The notes beneath the pieces were generated by a model. That model was not told the DNA's origin and made no database searches. It saw nothing but the letters and a program-made list of their open reading frames with translations. The translations under genes and the position numbers were made by a program. This document shows positions 43,276-50,824 of a stretch of DNA of 64,000 bases, in pieces (the stretch's first letter is position 1; every line of letters begins with the position of its first letter). The DNA comes from Murdochiella sp. Marseille-P8839 (lineage in GTDB: Bacteria; Bacillota; Clostridia; Tissierellales; Peptoniphilaceae). Location: NCBI GenBank assembly GCA_019753405.1, contig JAIKLF010000001.1:1-64000 (forward strand). Reading direction: 5' to 3'.

Positions 43276-45402
43276 ATGGATTCCAAGATGGCCGAACGGA
43301 TGCAGGAGCTGGTGGAACGTCTCAATCAGCTGAACGTGCATTATTACACCCTCGATGATCCGCTGGTAAGCGACGCAGAATATGATGTCCTTTATGATGA
43401 ACTTGTCGCGCTGGAAAAAGAGACCGGGATTGTGTTTCCCGCCTCACCGACGCAGCGTGTCGGCGGGGAAGTTTTGCAGAAGTTTACGAAGCATCGTCAT
43501 CTCGCCCCTTTGTATTCCTTGGGAAAGACCAAGACCGAGGAAGAGGTCCGAAAGTGGATGGCTGACGTGGAAACGGCGGTAACACGCTATAACGCGGAGC
43601 ATCCCGAATCGCCGCTTCCGAAACCGGAATACTTTGCAGAGCTCAAATTCGACGGGCTGACGGTAAATCTGACGTATCGCGAGGGGGTTCTCGTGATGGC
43701 CTCGTCCCGTGGAAACGGGACGATCGGTGAGGAAATTCTTGCGCAGGTACGCACTATTCCAACGGTGCCCTTCCAGATTCCGTTTCAAGGCACGATGGAG
43801 GTTCAAGGCGAAGGCATTATGCCGCGTTCGGCGCTGCGCCGCTATAACGAAACAGCGGAGGAGCCGTTGAAAAACGAACGCAATGCGGCAGCCGGTGCCT
43901 TGCGCTCGCTGGACCCTGCCGTGGCGGCCTCTCGCCGTTTGGATGCCTTTTTTTATCAGGTGGGCTATTTGGAAAATATGGAACGGGTTGCGCTTATCGC
44001 GGATGCGGAAAAATGGGAACGTGCGAAGGGCACGGGTGTCGTTGCAGAACGCGCTGCATCCGGCACGGGCGATCCGCTTGCCGGAGCGCCGTTTTCCACC
44101 GAAGAGGAAATGTTCCGTTTTTTGCGTTCTAACCATTTTCAGGTGCATCCCTTTTTGCGTCGTTGCCATAATGCAGATGAAGTGCTTTCCGCAATTCGTG
44201 AGGTCAAAACGTTGCGCGAGGAAATTGACGTGGAAACAGACGGCGTCGTGATCAAGGTGAATGATCTGCGCACACGGACTTTGCTCGGCTTTACAGCGAA
44301 ATTTCCGCGCTGGGCAATAGCTTTTAAGTTCCCACCGCAGGAAGTGGTGACCACGCTGAAGGCGGTGGAGTGGAATGTAGGACGCACGGGAAAGGTGACG
44401 CCCACGGCGGTGCTTGATCCTGTGGATATCGGCGGGGCGCAGGGTTTGCGGGCGACGCTCAACAACTACGATGATATTTTACGCAAAGGCGTACGCTTGA
44501 ATGCATGCGTCAAGATTCGTCGTTCCAACGAGGTGATTCCGGAAATTCTGGAAACGTTGGAGACGCCGGAAATCAAGACAGAAGCCATTGCGAAGCCGAC
44601 CCACTGTCCGGCTTGCGGGGCGGAGCTGATCTACGACCGCGTGCATATTTACTGTCCCAACTCGCTTTCCTGTCGTCCGCAGCTCATCTCGCGCCTGGTG
44701 CATTTTGCTTCCCGCAATGCGATGGATATCGAGGGACTTTCTGAGAAAACGCTGGAAAAGTTGTTGGATTCCGGCTTTCATGAGATGGCGGATTTGTATC
44801 GTATTACGGCGGATGATCTTTTGCAACTGGAAAACTTCAAAGAAAAGAAAACGCAGAATTTGCTTTCGGCCATTGAAGCTTCGAAACAGCCACATTTTTC
44901 CGCCTTCCTGTTTGCCCTCGGCATTCCCGAAGTGGGTGAGCGCACAGCCTCAGATTTGGCGGCGCATTTCGCTTCGTTTGACGCCTTGCGCCATGCCTCG
45001 GCGGAGGAACTCATGACCATTCCGGACATCGGGGAGACGACGGCGGCTAATATTGTGGAATTTTTCCATGATGAACATATTGCTCAAGCCATTGATGCGT
45101 TGCTTGCGCAGGGGATTGTCCTGCGCTATCCTGAAAAAAAGACGGATGATTCGCTCTGGCTTGCAAACAAGAAGATTGTTGTTACCGGGACGATTCCCGG
45201 TTGGACGCGCGGCGCTATAGAGAAAGCCATTCAGGAAGCTGGCGGGCGCGCGCAGGGCTCGGTTTCGAAAAAAACGGATCTGGTGCTGGCGGGCGAGGCG
45301 GCCGGTTCAAAACGACAGAAGGCGCTGGATCTTTCGATTCCTCTTCTGGAAGGCGAGAAGCTGGCGGAGTGGTTGAAGCAATTGGCACCTTCACAGGAAT
45401 AA
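43276..45402 (+). CDS. ligA: NAD-dependent DNA ligase LigA
   Basis: A 708-residue ligase. It has the Ia domain NAD-binding block (YYTLDDPLVSDAEYD), adenylation Lys124 in ELKFDG, an OB-fold, a four-Cys zinc finger (CPACGAEL...IYCPNSLSC), HhH repeats and a C-terminal BRCT domain (KKIVVTGTIPGWTRGAIEKAI). Two deviations stand out. There is an extra ~30-residue segment at about 235-270 inside the adenylation domain. EVQGEGIMP also stands where most LigA have EVRGEV-like text. AGGAGGAAGCC precedes the ATG. Confidence 0.95.
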   Translation: MDSKMAERMQELVERLNQLNVHYYTLDDPLVSDAEYDVLYDELVALEKETGIVFPASPTQRVGGEVLQKFTKHRHLAPLYSLGKTKTEEEVRKWMADVETAVTRYNAEHPESPLPKPEYFAELKFDGLTVNLTYREGVLVMASSRGNGTIGEEILAQVRTIPTVPFQIPFQGTMEVQGEGIMPRSALRRYNETAEEPLKNERNAAAGALRSLDPAVAASRRLDAFFYQVGYLENMERVALIADAEKWERAKGTGVVAERAASGTGDPLAGAPFSTEEEMFRFLRSNHFQVHPFLRRCHNADEVLSAIREVKTLREEIDVETDGVVIKVNDLRTRTLLGFTAKFPRWAIAFKFPPQEVVTTLKAVEWNVGRTGKVTPTAVLDPVDIGGAQGLRATLNNYDDILRKGVRLNACVKIRRSNEVIPEILETLETPEIKTEAIAKPTHCPACGAELIYDRVHIYCPNSLSCRPQLISRLVHFASRNAMDIEGLSEKTLEKLLDSGFHEMADLYRITADDLLQLENFKEKKTQNLLSAIEASKQPHFSAFLFALGIPEVGERTASDLAAHFASFDALRHASAEELMTIPDIGETTAANIVEFFHDEHIAQAIDALLAQGIVLRYPEKKTDDSLWLANKKIVVTGTIPGWTRGAIEKAIQEAGGRAQGSVSKKTDLVLAGEAAGSKRQKALDLSIPLLEGEKLAEWLKQLAPSQE

Positions 45403-45565
45403 GACGTGGGCGAGGACGCCTATGCAAGGAAAAGGACTTGCGTCCGTACTCTCCAAGCGGAGTGCTTACGGCAGGATCGCCTGCGCAGGGAAAAAGGACG
45501 TCCCCATTTCCGCATCGATCCATGCTTGGGAGGTGGAAATGCCGGCGCAGGAAAAAGGAGCAGCG
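45403..45565. other. Intergenic gap ligA-rdgB with degenerate repeats
   Basis: A run of about 160 bases in which a GCRnAGGAAAAAGGAC-like unit appears three times (about 45425, 45487 and 45545). The last provides the rdgB ribosome-binding site. A CTCC/GGAG stem lies near 45450-45475. The open frame through it is not coding by homology. Confidence 0.45.
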
Positions 45566-46204
45566 ATGAACGAAAAAATAACGATTCTTCTTTCCACCGG
45601 AAATCCGGATAAGGCGAAGGAACTCCGTGCGCTTCTGGGGGAGCGCTTTTTGGTGCAAACCAAGACGGATGCGGGATTTTCGGATCTGGATATTAAGGAA
45701 ACGGGAAATACCTTGGCGGAAAATGCTTCTCTTAAAGTGAGTGGGCTGTATCATGCACTGCTTTTGGCAGGGAAAGATCCGGATGCACACTGGATTTTAG
45801 CCGATGACACGGGGCTTTTTGTGGATGCTCTGGAGGGACGGCCGGGCATTTATGCGGCGCGCTATGCCGGTCCGCATGCCACGTATCAGGACAATGTAGA
45901 CAAGTTGCTTGGCGAGATGCAGGGCGTAGCATGGGCTAACCGCAGCGCACACTTTAAGACGGTGATTGCGCTTTGCCGAAACGGTATTACCGAGACCGTC
46001 GAGGGGGTTCTGGATGGTCGAATTCTGAACGTGCCGCGCGGAACCAACGGTTTCGGTTATGATCCGGTATTCTATGTTCCGGAAGAGGGGCGAACTTTGG
46101 CGGAAATGACGGACGAGGAAAAGAACCATCTTTCCCATCGTTCGCGTGCATATCGTGCGCTGCTTGACCGGCTGGCAAAGGAAGAGCCGGGGGATTTGCT
46201 ATGA
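45566..46204 (+). CDS. rdgB: XTP/dITP diphosphatase (RdgB/HAM1)
   Basis: A house-cleaning pyrophosphatase of 212 residues that removes deaminated purine nucleotides. STGNPDKAKELRALLG opens it, with ADDTGLFVDALEGRPGIYAARYAG and the closing GTNGFGYDPVFYVPE and SHRSRA. The start is ATG 45566 behind AAAAAGGAG. It overlaps the next gene by four bases (ATGA). Confidence 0.93.
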   Translation: MNEKITILLSTGNPDKAKELRALLGERFLVQTKTDAGFSDLDIKETGNTLAENASLKVSGLYHALLLAGKDPDAHWILADDTGLFVDALEGRPGIYAARYAGPHATYQDNVDKLLGEMQGVAWANRSAHFKTVIALCRNGITETVEGVLDGRILNVPRGTNGFGYDPVFYVPEEGRTLAEMTDEEKNHLSHRSRAYRALLDRLAKEEPGDLL

Positions 46205-46689
46205 CAGAACGCCTTTTGTTGGTCTCGGATACGCACGGCGACTTGCAGGCCATTCTCTCCTATATCCGCAACACGCCCAGCATTGACCGTATTCTTCATA
46301 TGGGGGACCATGCTTGGGATGCCGAAGAAATGCAGCAGATGCTCGGACGTGTGGTTCTCGGCGTTCGCGGAAACAATGATTGGGGTTCGCCGGCACCGTG
46401 GGAGTATACGCTTTTTGTGGAAGGCTTTTCGCTTCTCCTTACGCACGGTCACCGCTACGGCGTACATTTTGATCGCCTGCCACTGGTTCATCATGCAAGG
46501 CAACAGCTTGCCGACATTGTCCTTTACGGACACACGCATCGCTTTGCAGTAGAAAAAATCAACAACATTTGGGCGATCAATCCCGGTTCACCGAGCCGTC
46601 CCTATGATGGTGTGCCAAGCTGTGCCATTCTTACGCTGACCAAAGGGGAGGAACCGCAAGTGGAGCATGTGGTGTTGGATGAGGAATAA
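46201..46689 (+). CDS. YfcE/MJ0936-type metallophosphodiesterase
   Basis: A 162-residue calcineurin-like phosphoesterase with ligands in SDTHGD, GDHAWD, GNND, THGH and GHTH. The length and the rdgB neighbour match the YfcE/YsnB family. The physiological substrate is unknown. It ends the pcrA-ligA-rdgB stretch. Confidence 0.9.
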   Translation: MTERLLLVSDTHGDLQAILSYIRNTPSIDRILHMGDHAWDAEEMQQMLGRVVLGVRGNNDWGSPAPWEYTLFVEGFSLLLTHGHRYGVHFDRLPLVHHARQQLADIVLYGHTHRFAVEKINNIWAINPGSPSRPYDGVPSCAILTLTKGEEPQVEHVVLDEE

Positions 46690-46740
46690 GCGCAATCGGT
46701 TTGGAGGAAAGGGCGCTTTCTTCGAAAAGAGGGAACAGGG

Positions 46741-46860
46741 AATGAAGGCATCCTCCTTAGTTTAATGAGGGCGTCTTCCTTAGGTTAATGAGGGCGTCTT
46801 CCTTAGGTTAATGAGGGCGTCTCTCTTAGGCTAATGAAGACATCTTTCTTAGTAAGGATA
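46741..46860. repeat. Five tandem 23-base units
   Basis: Units opening AATGAGGGCGTC begin at 46741, 46764, 46787, 46810 and 46833, an exact 23-base step. The two central units are nearly identical and the outer ones have drifted. It lies between the phosphodiesterase stop and a small membrane-protein gene. Confidence 0.92.
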
Positions 46861-46897
46861 TGTAGTTGAGGACTTTCTCCTCGGAAAGGACGTTGAA

Positions 46898-47221
46898 ATG
46901 AAACATTGGAGCAAAATAATGGCAGTCGCCTTTTGTGCTGTTTTAGTGTTTGTTTGTTTTTCACAGCCGGTTCCGCCTGTCCTCGCCTGTATTTTGCTGA
47001 GCATTACCCTTGTCGCCACCTATGCTTCATACTTTGTTATAGAAGAAGATCCGGCAGAAGCGAAAAAAGGCTTTTTCATCTATCTTGGCGTTGTGGTTGC
47101 CTTTCTGCTTTTTACGTATTTCCGCAATCCCGATTCCTTTGCACGTTCTTGCCTTCTTATGCTTGCACCGGGCGCCGCCACGATTGTTCGGGCAGCCTGG
47201 AAACTGGATGCTCGTAAATAG
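46898..47221 (+). CDS. Small hydrophobic membrane protein, unknown function
   Basis: 107 residues with three likely transmembrane helices: 7-22, 25-46 (with VIEEDPAEAKK after it) and 58-74, plus a possible re-entrant C-terminal part. I recognise no family. GAAAGGACGTTGAA stands before the ATG and the hydrophobic pattern is regular, which supports a real gene. It is flanked on both sides by tandem repeats. Confidence 0.55.
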   Translation: MKHWSKIMAVAFCAVLVFVCFSQPVPPVLACILLSITLVATYASYFVIEEDPAEAKKGFFIYLGVVVAFLLFTYFRNPDSFARSCLLMLAPGAATIVRAAWKLDARK

Positions 47222-47232
47222 AAGCTAACGCC

Positions 47233-47381
47233 TTCTGCATTGTAAAGACGTCTCCTGTGTCGCAAGTCTCCTGCGTTACAAAGATGCCTCTTGTGTCGCA
47301 TGCCTCCTGCGTTGCAAAGAATTCTACTGCGTTGCAAAATCGTCCTCTGTGCTGCATGACGCCTCCTGCATTGCAAAATCA
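47233..47381. repeat. Eight degenerate TCCTGYRTYGCAAAG units
   Basis: TGYRTYGC cores start at about 47236, 47256, 47272, 47292, 47308, 47328, 47348 and 47367, with steps of 16 to 20 bases. No gene is seen in this 280-base gap. Confidence 0.8.
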
Positions 47382-47504
47382 ACCCGCATCGATTAAAATG
47401 GGACGACAGGCAAGGGCGTATCGAGTGCTTTTTATGAGGTAAGCACAGGCGTTGTGTTTGCCGGTCGCAGGCTGTTCATGAATTTGCGGCTCTTAAGCCA
47501 TCGT

Positions 47505-47576
47505 GTGCCATTAGCGCAGTGGAAGCGCGCCACTCTCCGGAAGTGGAGGCCCGGGGTTCGAATCCCCGATGGCACG
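47505..47576 (+). tRNA. tRNA-Arg (CCG)
   Basis: Acceptor stem GTGCCAT/ATGGCAC, anticodon loop CUCCGGA on a CCACU/AGUGG stem (anticodon CCG), T stem CGGGG/CCCCG, discriminator G. CCA is not encoded. Confidence 0.94.
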
Positions 47577-47583
47577 AATTGTT

Positions 47584-47623
47584 AAAGCCGCTGGAATCAC
47601 TGGATTCCAGCGGCTTTTTTTGT
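47584..47623 (+). terminator. Terminator after tRNA-Arg(CCG)
   Basis: AAAGCCGCTGGAATC pairs with GATTCCAGCGGCTTT, followed by further T residues. Confidence 0.93.
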
Positions 47624-47712
47624 GTCTTGATTGACTTAACCCGTCTTTGCCCCTGATTTTATTCACTTGAACTCGCTGTCGACAACACAGTTTTGGTCGC
47701 AAATTGTACGCG

Positions 47713-48069
47713 ACCCTGGCTGGATGAAACAAGGTGGCATAGCCAGGGTCGATTTTTGGGCACGAACCCTGGCTACGGAAATCCATGTGTGCCAGCCAGG
47801 GTCAATCACGCTATTTCGAGCCCTGGCTGGCAGAATTAAAATGTTGCAGCCAGGGTCGTATTTTTGGCACGAACCCTGGCTACGGAAATCCGTGCGCACC
47901 AACCAGGGTCAATCATGCTATTTCGAGCCCTGGCTGGCAAAAACAAAACGTCGTAGCCAGGGCCGAATTTTTGGCACAAACCCTGGCTACGGAAATCCGC
48001 ATGTGCCAGCCAGGGTAAACTATGCTATTTTGAGCCCTGGCTGGCAAAATAAAAATACTGTAGCCAGGG
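47713..48069. repeat. Phased hairpin array, family A, locus 2 (53/54-base alternation)
   Basis: Seven CCCTGG half-sites begin at 47714, 47767, 47821, 47874, 47928, 47981 and 48035. Seven CCAGGG half-sites begin exactly 29 bases after each. The steps strictly alternate 53,54,53,54,53,54. A 107-base super-unit is visible because odd and even hairpins carry different loop and spacer text (GCACGAACCCTGGCTACGG versus TTTCGAGCCCTGGCTGG). The half-sites match those at 16519-16848, 31 kb away. First and alternate hairpins are followed by TCGATTTTT-like runs, as in a terminator. Confidence 0.93.
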
Positions 48070-48075
48070 TCGGAA

Positions 48076-48167
48076 AAGCGGAGCGCCGCTTAACTCATCA
48101 TTGGCGGCGCAGTTATCAAGTGGATCCGCCTTCGGCGGCGTTTTCAAACTGCCGGCCGTAGGCCGGC
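48076..48167. repeat. Cluster of three short GC-rich palindromes
   Basis: AAGCGG-AGCG-CCGCTT at 48076-48091, CCGCC-TTC-GGCGG at 48126-48138 and GCCGGCC-GTA-GGCCGGC at 48151-48167. A TTGGCGGCGC element at 48101 resembles family C units at 48871-49002 and the text just before array A1 (about 16485). Confidence 0.8.
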
Positions 48168-48185
48168 TCCTCTTTCGTCATTCCG

Positions 48186-48802
48186 CAGGGTTTATTGGAC
48201 CCTGAGAACGTCCGATATTACGTCTTTGACAGGGGTGACACCCCTGACGACCTTTCATATTACGTCTCTATCAGGGCCACCGTCCCTGACGATATTCCAA
48301 TTCCGTCATTTCTCAGGGATGAGCGAGCCCTGAGAACGTTCGATATTACGTCTTTATCAGGGCCGCCGCCCCTGACGATGTTCCATTTTCGTCATTTCCC
48401 AGGGGCAGATCGACCCCTGACGATGTTCGATATTACGCTTATATCAGGGGTGACACCCCTGACGACCTTTCATATTACATCTTTATCAGGGCCGTCGTCC
48501 CTGACGATGTTCCAATTCCGTCATTTCTCAGGGATGAGCGAGCCCTGTTAACGTTCGATATTATGTCTTTGACAGGGTCGCCGCCCCTGACGATGCTCCA
48601 ATTCTGTCATTTCTCAGGGATGAGCGGACCCTGAGAACGTTCGATATTACGTCTCTATCAGGGCCGCTGCCCCTGACGATGTTCCATTTTCATTATTCCT
48701 CAGGGTAGATGGGCCCCTGACAACGTTCGACATTATGATTTTATCAGGGCCGCCGTCCCTGACGAATGGTTAATACAAATGTTATCAGGGTTCGCATCCC
48801 TG
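48186..48802. repeat. Array of 15 mini-hairpins, family B (about 43-base period)
   Basis: CAGGG, 7-10 loop bases, CCCTG recurs 15 times. CAGGG starts at 48186, 48230, 48272, 48314, 48358, 48400, 48445, 48487, 48529, 48573, 48615, 48659, 48701, 48745 and 48786. Steps are 41-45 with a mean of 42.9. Two spacer types largely alternate (a GATATTACGTCTTTA-like one and a CCATTTTCGTCATTT-like one). Spacers are similar rather than unique and there are no cas genes, so this is not CRISPR. No gene is supported here. Confidence 0.92.
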
Positions 48803-48848
48803 ACAAAGGAAAATTTCGTGATAATTCCAGAATCCGACATCCCCAGAA

Positions 48849-49022
48849 GGAGCACTGCTGGAACCATCAATGGCGGCGCGGTTCCAAATGAAGCGCAGTT
48901 CGACCAACTATTGGCGACGCTATGGAAAGCTGAGCACCGCTGGAACCGCTGCCGGCGGCGCGATTTCAAAATAGTATGCGTTAGAACGACCGATGGCGGC
49001 GCCGTTGAAGGAGCGCTGCCTT
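48849..49022. repeat. Family C: four 41-base units
   Basis: TGGCGGCGC cores begin at 48871, 48912, 48953 and 48994, an exact 41-base step. Each core is preceded by a GAACC/GACC-like arm and followed in part by GGTTCC/GATTTC, so GGAACC...GGTTCC can pair. The last unit touches the 3' end of the aldolase-like gene. Confidence 0.82.
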
Positions 49023-49031
49023 TTGTCGACA

Positions 49032-50078
49032 TTATTGCACCGTATCTACAATTTGCTGAATATCCGCAATCAGCTGATCCAGGTCGGCTTTCTCCGTTGC
49101 CCAGCTTGTGCAGAAGCGAATTGCGCAGCGTCCATCCGGAAGCTCCGCCCAGCGCTCAAAGACATGAAGCTTTTCAAGCGCCTCCACTTGTGCAAACGTA
49201 AAGATAGGAAAAATCTGGTTGGTTGGTGAAGAGGAAAAGAACGCTATCCCCATGTTTTGGAGAGCGTCACGAAGATGATCCGCCAACGTGATGGCGTTTG
49301 CGGCAATAGTCGTGTAAAGATCATCTGTGAAGAGCGTATCAAATTGCAGGCCGAGATAGCGGCCTTTAGCCAGCATCCCTTCATTTTGTTTGATGGAGTA
49401 ACGAAATTGTGGCTTGATTTCCTCATTTTGAATCACGATGGCTTCACCGAACATGGCGCCGACCTTTGTGCCGCCGATATAAAAGACATCCGTAAGGCGA
49501 GCCAAATCAGGAAGTTTGACATCGTTGGACGGTGTCGCTAATGCATAACCCAAACGCGCTCCGTCGATGAAAAGATAGAGCCCATACTGATCGCATACTG
49601 CGCGGAAGGCTTCCAATTCAGCTAAGGAGTAGAGCGTTCCCTGTTCGGTCGGCTGGGAAAGATAGACCATCTTCGGTTCAATTTCATGTTCAGGGTAGTC
49701 CATGCTTCGATAGTGACGAAGATAGTCATCCACCTGATCGGCAGTAATTTTGGCGTCTTTTTCCGGCAGGGGAAGTACCTTGTGCCCACGCGCTTCCGTA
49801 GCGCCGGTTTCATGACCATTAATATGACCGGTCACGGCACATAACACGCCTTGATAGGGCCGCAGGGAATGGGAGATGACCGTGACATTCGCCTGTGTTC
49901 CGCCGGTAACGAAATGCACGTCGCTGTTTGGCGCCTGGCAAGCGTTTTGAATGCGCTTTCTTGCCGAGACACAGTATTCATCCAGACCGTATCCTTGTTG
50001 CTTGCAGTAATTGGTCTCGCTTAAGCGCTCTAAAATGGCCGGATGACAGCCTTCAATATAATCTGTATCAAATCGCAT
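49032..50078 (-). CDS. Low-specificity L-threonine aldolase-like PLP enzyme
   Basis: A 348-residue fold-type I enzyme of the beta-eliminating lyase/threonine aldolase family (PF01212). HFVTGGTQANVTVI binds the cofactor phosphate, FIDGARLGYAL holds the PLP-ring aspartate, and the Schiff-base lysine is in YIGGTKVGAMFGE. It would split threonine to glycine and acetaldehyde, but related proteins have other beta-hydroxy amino acid substrates. AAAGGAG stands before the ATG and a TATAAT lies at 50112-50117 on the minus strand. It is isolated among repeats. Confidence 0.85.
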   Translation of the reverse strand: MRFDTDYIEGCHPAILERLSETNYCKQQGYGLDEYCVSARKRIQNACQAPNSDVHFVTGGTQANVTVISHSLRPYQGVLCAVTGHINGHETGATEARGHKVLPLPEKDAKITADQVDDYLRHYRSMDYPEHEIEPKMVYLSQPTEQGTLYSLAELEAFRAVCDQYGLYLFIDGARLGYALATPSNDVKLPDLARLTDVFYIGGTKVGAMFGEAIVIQNEEIKPQFRYSIKQNEGMLAKGRYLGLQFDTLFTDDLYTTIAANAITLADHLRDALQNMGIAFFSSSPTNQIFPIFTFAQVEALEKLHVFERWAELPDGRCAIRFCTSWATEKADLDQLIADIQQIVDTVQ

Positions 50079-50130
50079 AATTACTCCTTTCGCGGGTTTT
50101 CCTCTTCACTTATTATAGCGCAGCAATGAT

Positions 50131-50216
50131 GGACAATTAGGCAACAGCGAGATGGACAATTAGGGAACAGCAGGATGGAGAATTAGGCAACAGCAGGATG
50201 ACAATTAGGGAATAGC
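50131..50216. repeat. Four tandem 22-23-base units
   Basis: ACAATTAGG-type cores begin at 50133, 50156, 50179 and 50201. The remainder of the unit reads CAACAGC-A-GATGG with small changes. It sits upstream of the aldolase-like gene and of the tRNA-His promoter. Confidence 0.9.
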
Positions 50217-50267
50217 AGTGCTGAATGATTATCGCGTCGGCGATAGATCATTATCGCATCGCACAGT

Positions 50268-50296
50268 TTGACAGGCAATGAAACGTCCATTATAAT
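50268..50296 (+). promoter_or_regulatory. Consensus promoter of tRNA-His
   Basis: A perfect TTGACA (50268-50273), a 17-base spacer and a perfect TATAAT (50291-50296), 18 bases before the tRNA. Confidence 0.9.
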
Positions 50297-50313
50297 GAAA
50301 CAACCGTGACTGT

Positions 50314-50388
50314 GGTGGGTGTGGCCTAGCTGGTTAGGGCGCCAGATTGTGGCTCTGGAGATCGAGGGTTCGAATCCCTTCACCCACC
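50314..50388 (+). tRNA. tRNA-His (GUG)
   Basis: Acceptor stem GTGGGTG/CACCCAC with the extra 5' G (50314) facing discriminator C (50388), the histidine identity pair. The anticodon loop UUGUGGC lies on a CCAGA/UCUGG stem. A T tract follows directly. Confidence 0.96.
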
Positions 50389-50404
50389 CTTTTTTTGTGC
50401 CTAA

Positions 50405-50456
50405 ATGATGACTTGGAAAATATAATAGGCATGATGACTTGGAAAATATAATAGGC
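50405..50456 (+). repeat. Exact 26-base tandem duplication carrying a TATAAT
   Basis: Bases 50405-50430 are repeated exactly at 50431-50456. Each copy contains TATAAT (50421-50426 and 50447-50452). The second copy ends on the first two bases of tRNA-Leu, so its -10 would start transcription inside the tRNA; only the first can be a normal promoter element. Confidence 0.9.
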
Positions 50457-50535
50457 GGGAATGGCGGAATTGGCAGACGCGCCAGACTTAGGATCTGGTG
50501 TCCTTGACGTGGGGGTTCGAGTCCCTTTTCCCGCA
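50455..50535 (+). tRNA. tRNA-Leu (UAG)
   Basis: Acceptor stem GCGGGAA/TTCCCGC, anticodon loop CUUAGGA on a CCAGA/UCUGG stem (anticodon UAG), a long variable arm and discriminator A. CCA is not encoded. Confidence 0.95.
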
Positions 50536-50541
50536 TCGCCG

Positions 50542-50589
50542 AACGGGCAGTATCCGAACGAGAAAATCGATCGATACCGCCCGTTTTTT
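50542..50589 (+). terminator. Terminator after tRNA-Leu
   Basis: AACGGGC-GTATC pairs with GATAC-GCCCGTT across a long loop, followed by TTTTTT. The remaining ~235 bases before the next gene show no supported gene. Confidence 0.85.
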
Positions 50590-50824
50590 GTTGGAAAGTG
50601 TGTACGAAAAGGAGAAACGCTTTTTCCCCAGATTCACCTAAGCGTTGAATCGTTCAAGCGAAAAGAGAGACACCGGGATACGGTGAATCGACATGAAACA
50701 GGCATGGGCAAGAGAGAACGACGCAGCCCGAATAAGGGGACACAGTGAAAAAAAGAACCTTGCATAATGAGTTTAGCGAAGGAAATTCGCCTTGCGAACA
50801 AATAGAAAGTGAGGTTCAAAACAA

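Noticed and set aside
45422-45565. 48-residue extension of RdgB
   Set aside because: Unlike the family, and lies over degenerate intergenic repeats.
47667-48161. 164-codon open frame through array A2
   Set aside because: Same reason: the repeats keep the frame open, and there is no homology or start signal.
48195-48551. 118-codon open frame through family B
   Set aside because: Repeat-derived, without a ribosome-binding site.
48186-48802. CRISPR array in family B
   Set aside because: Spacers fall into two similar types and are not unique; the conserved part is a short hairpin; no cas genes.
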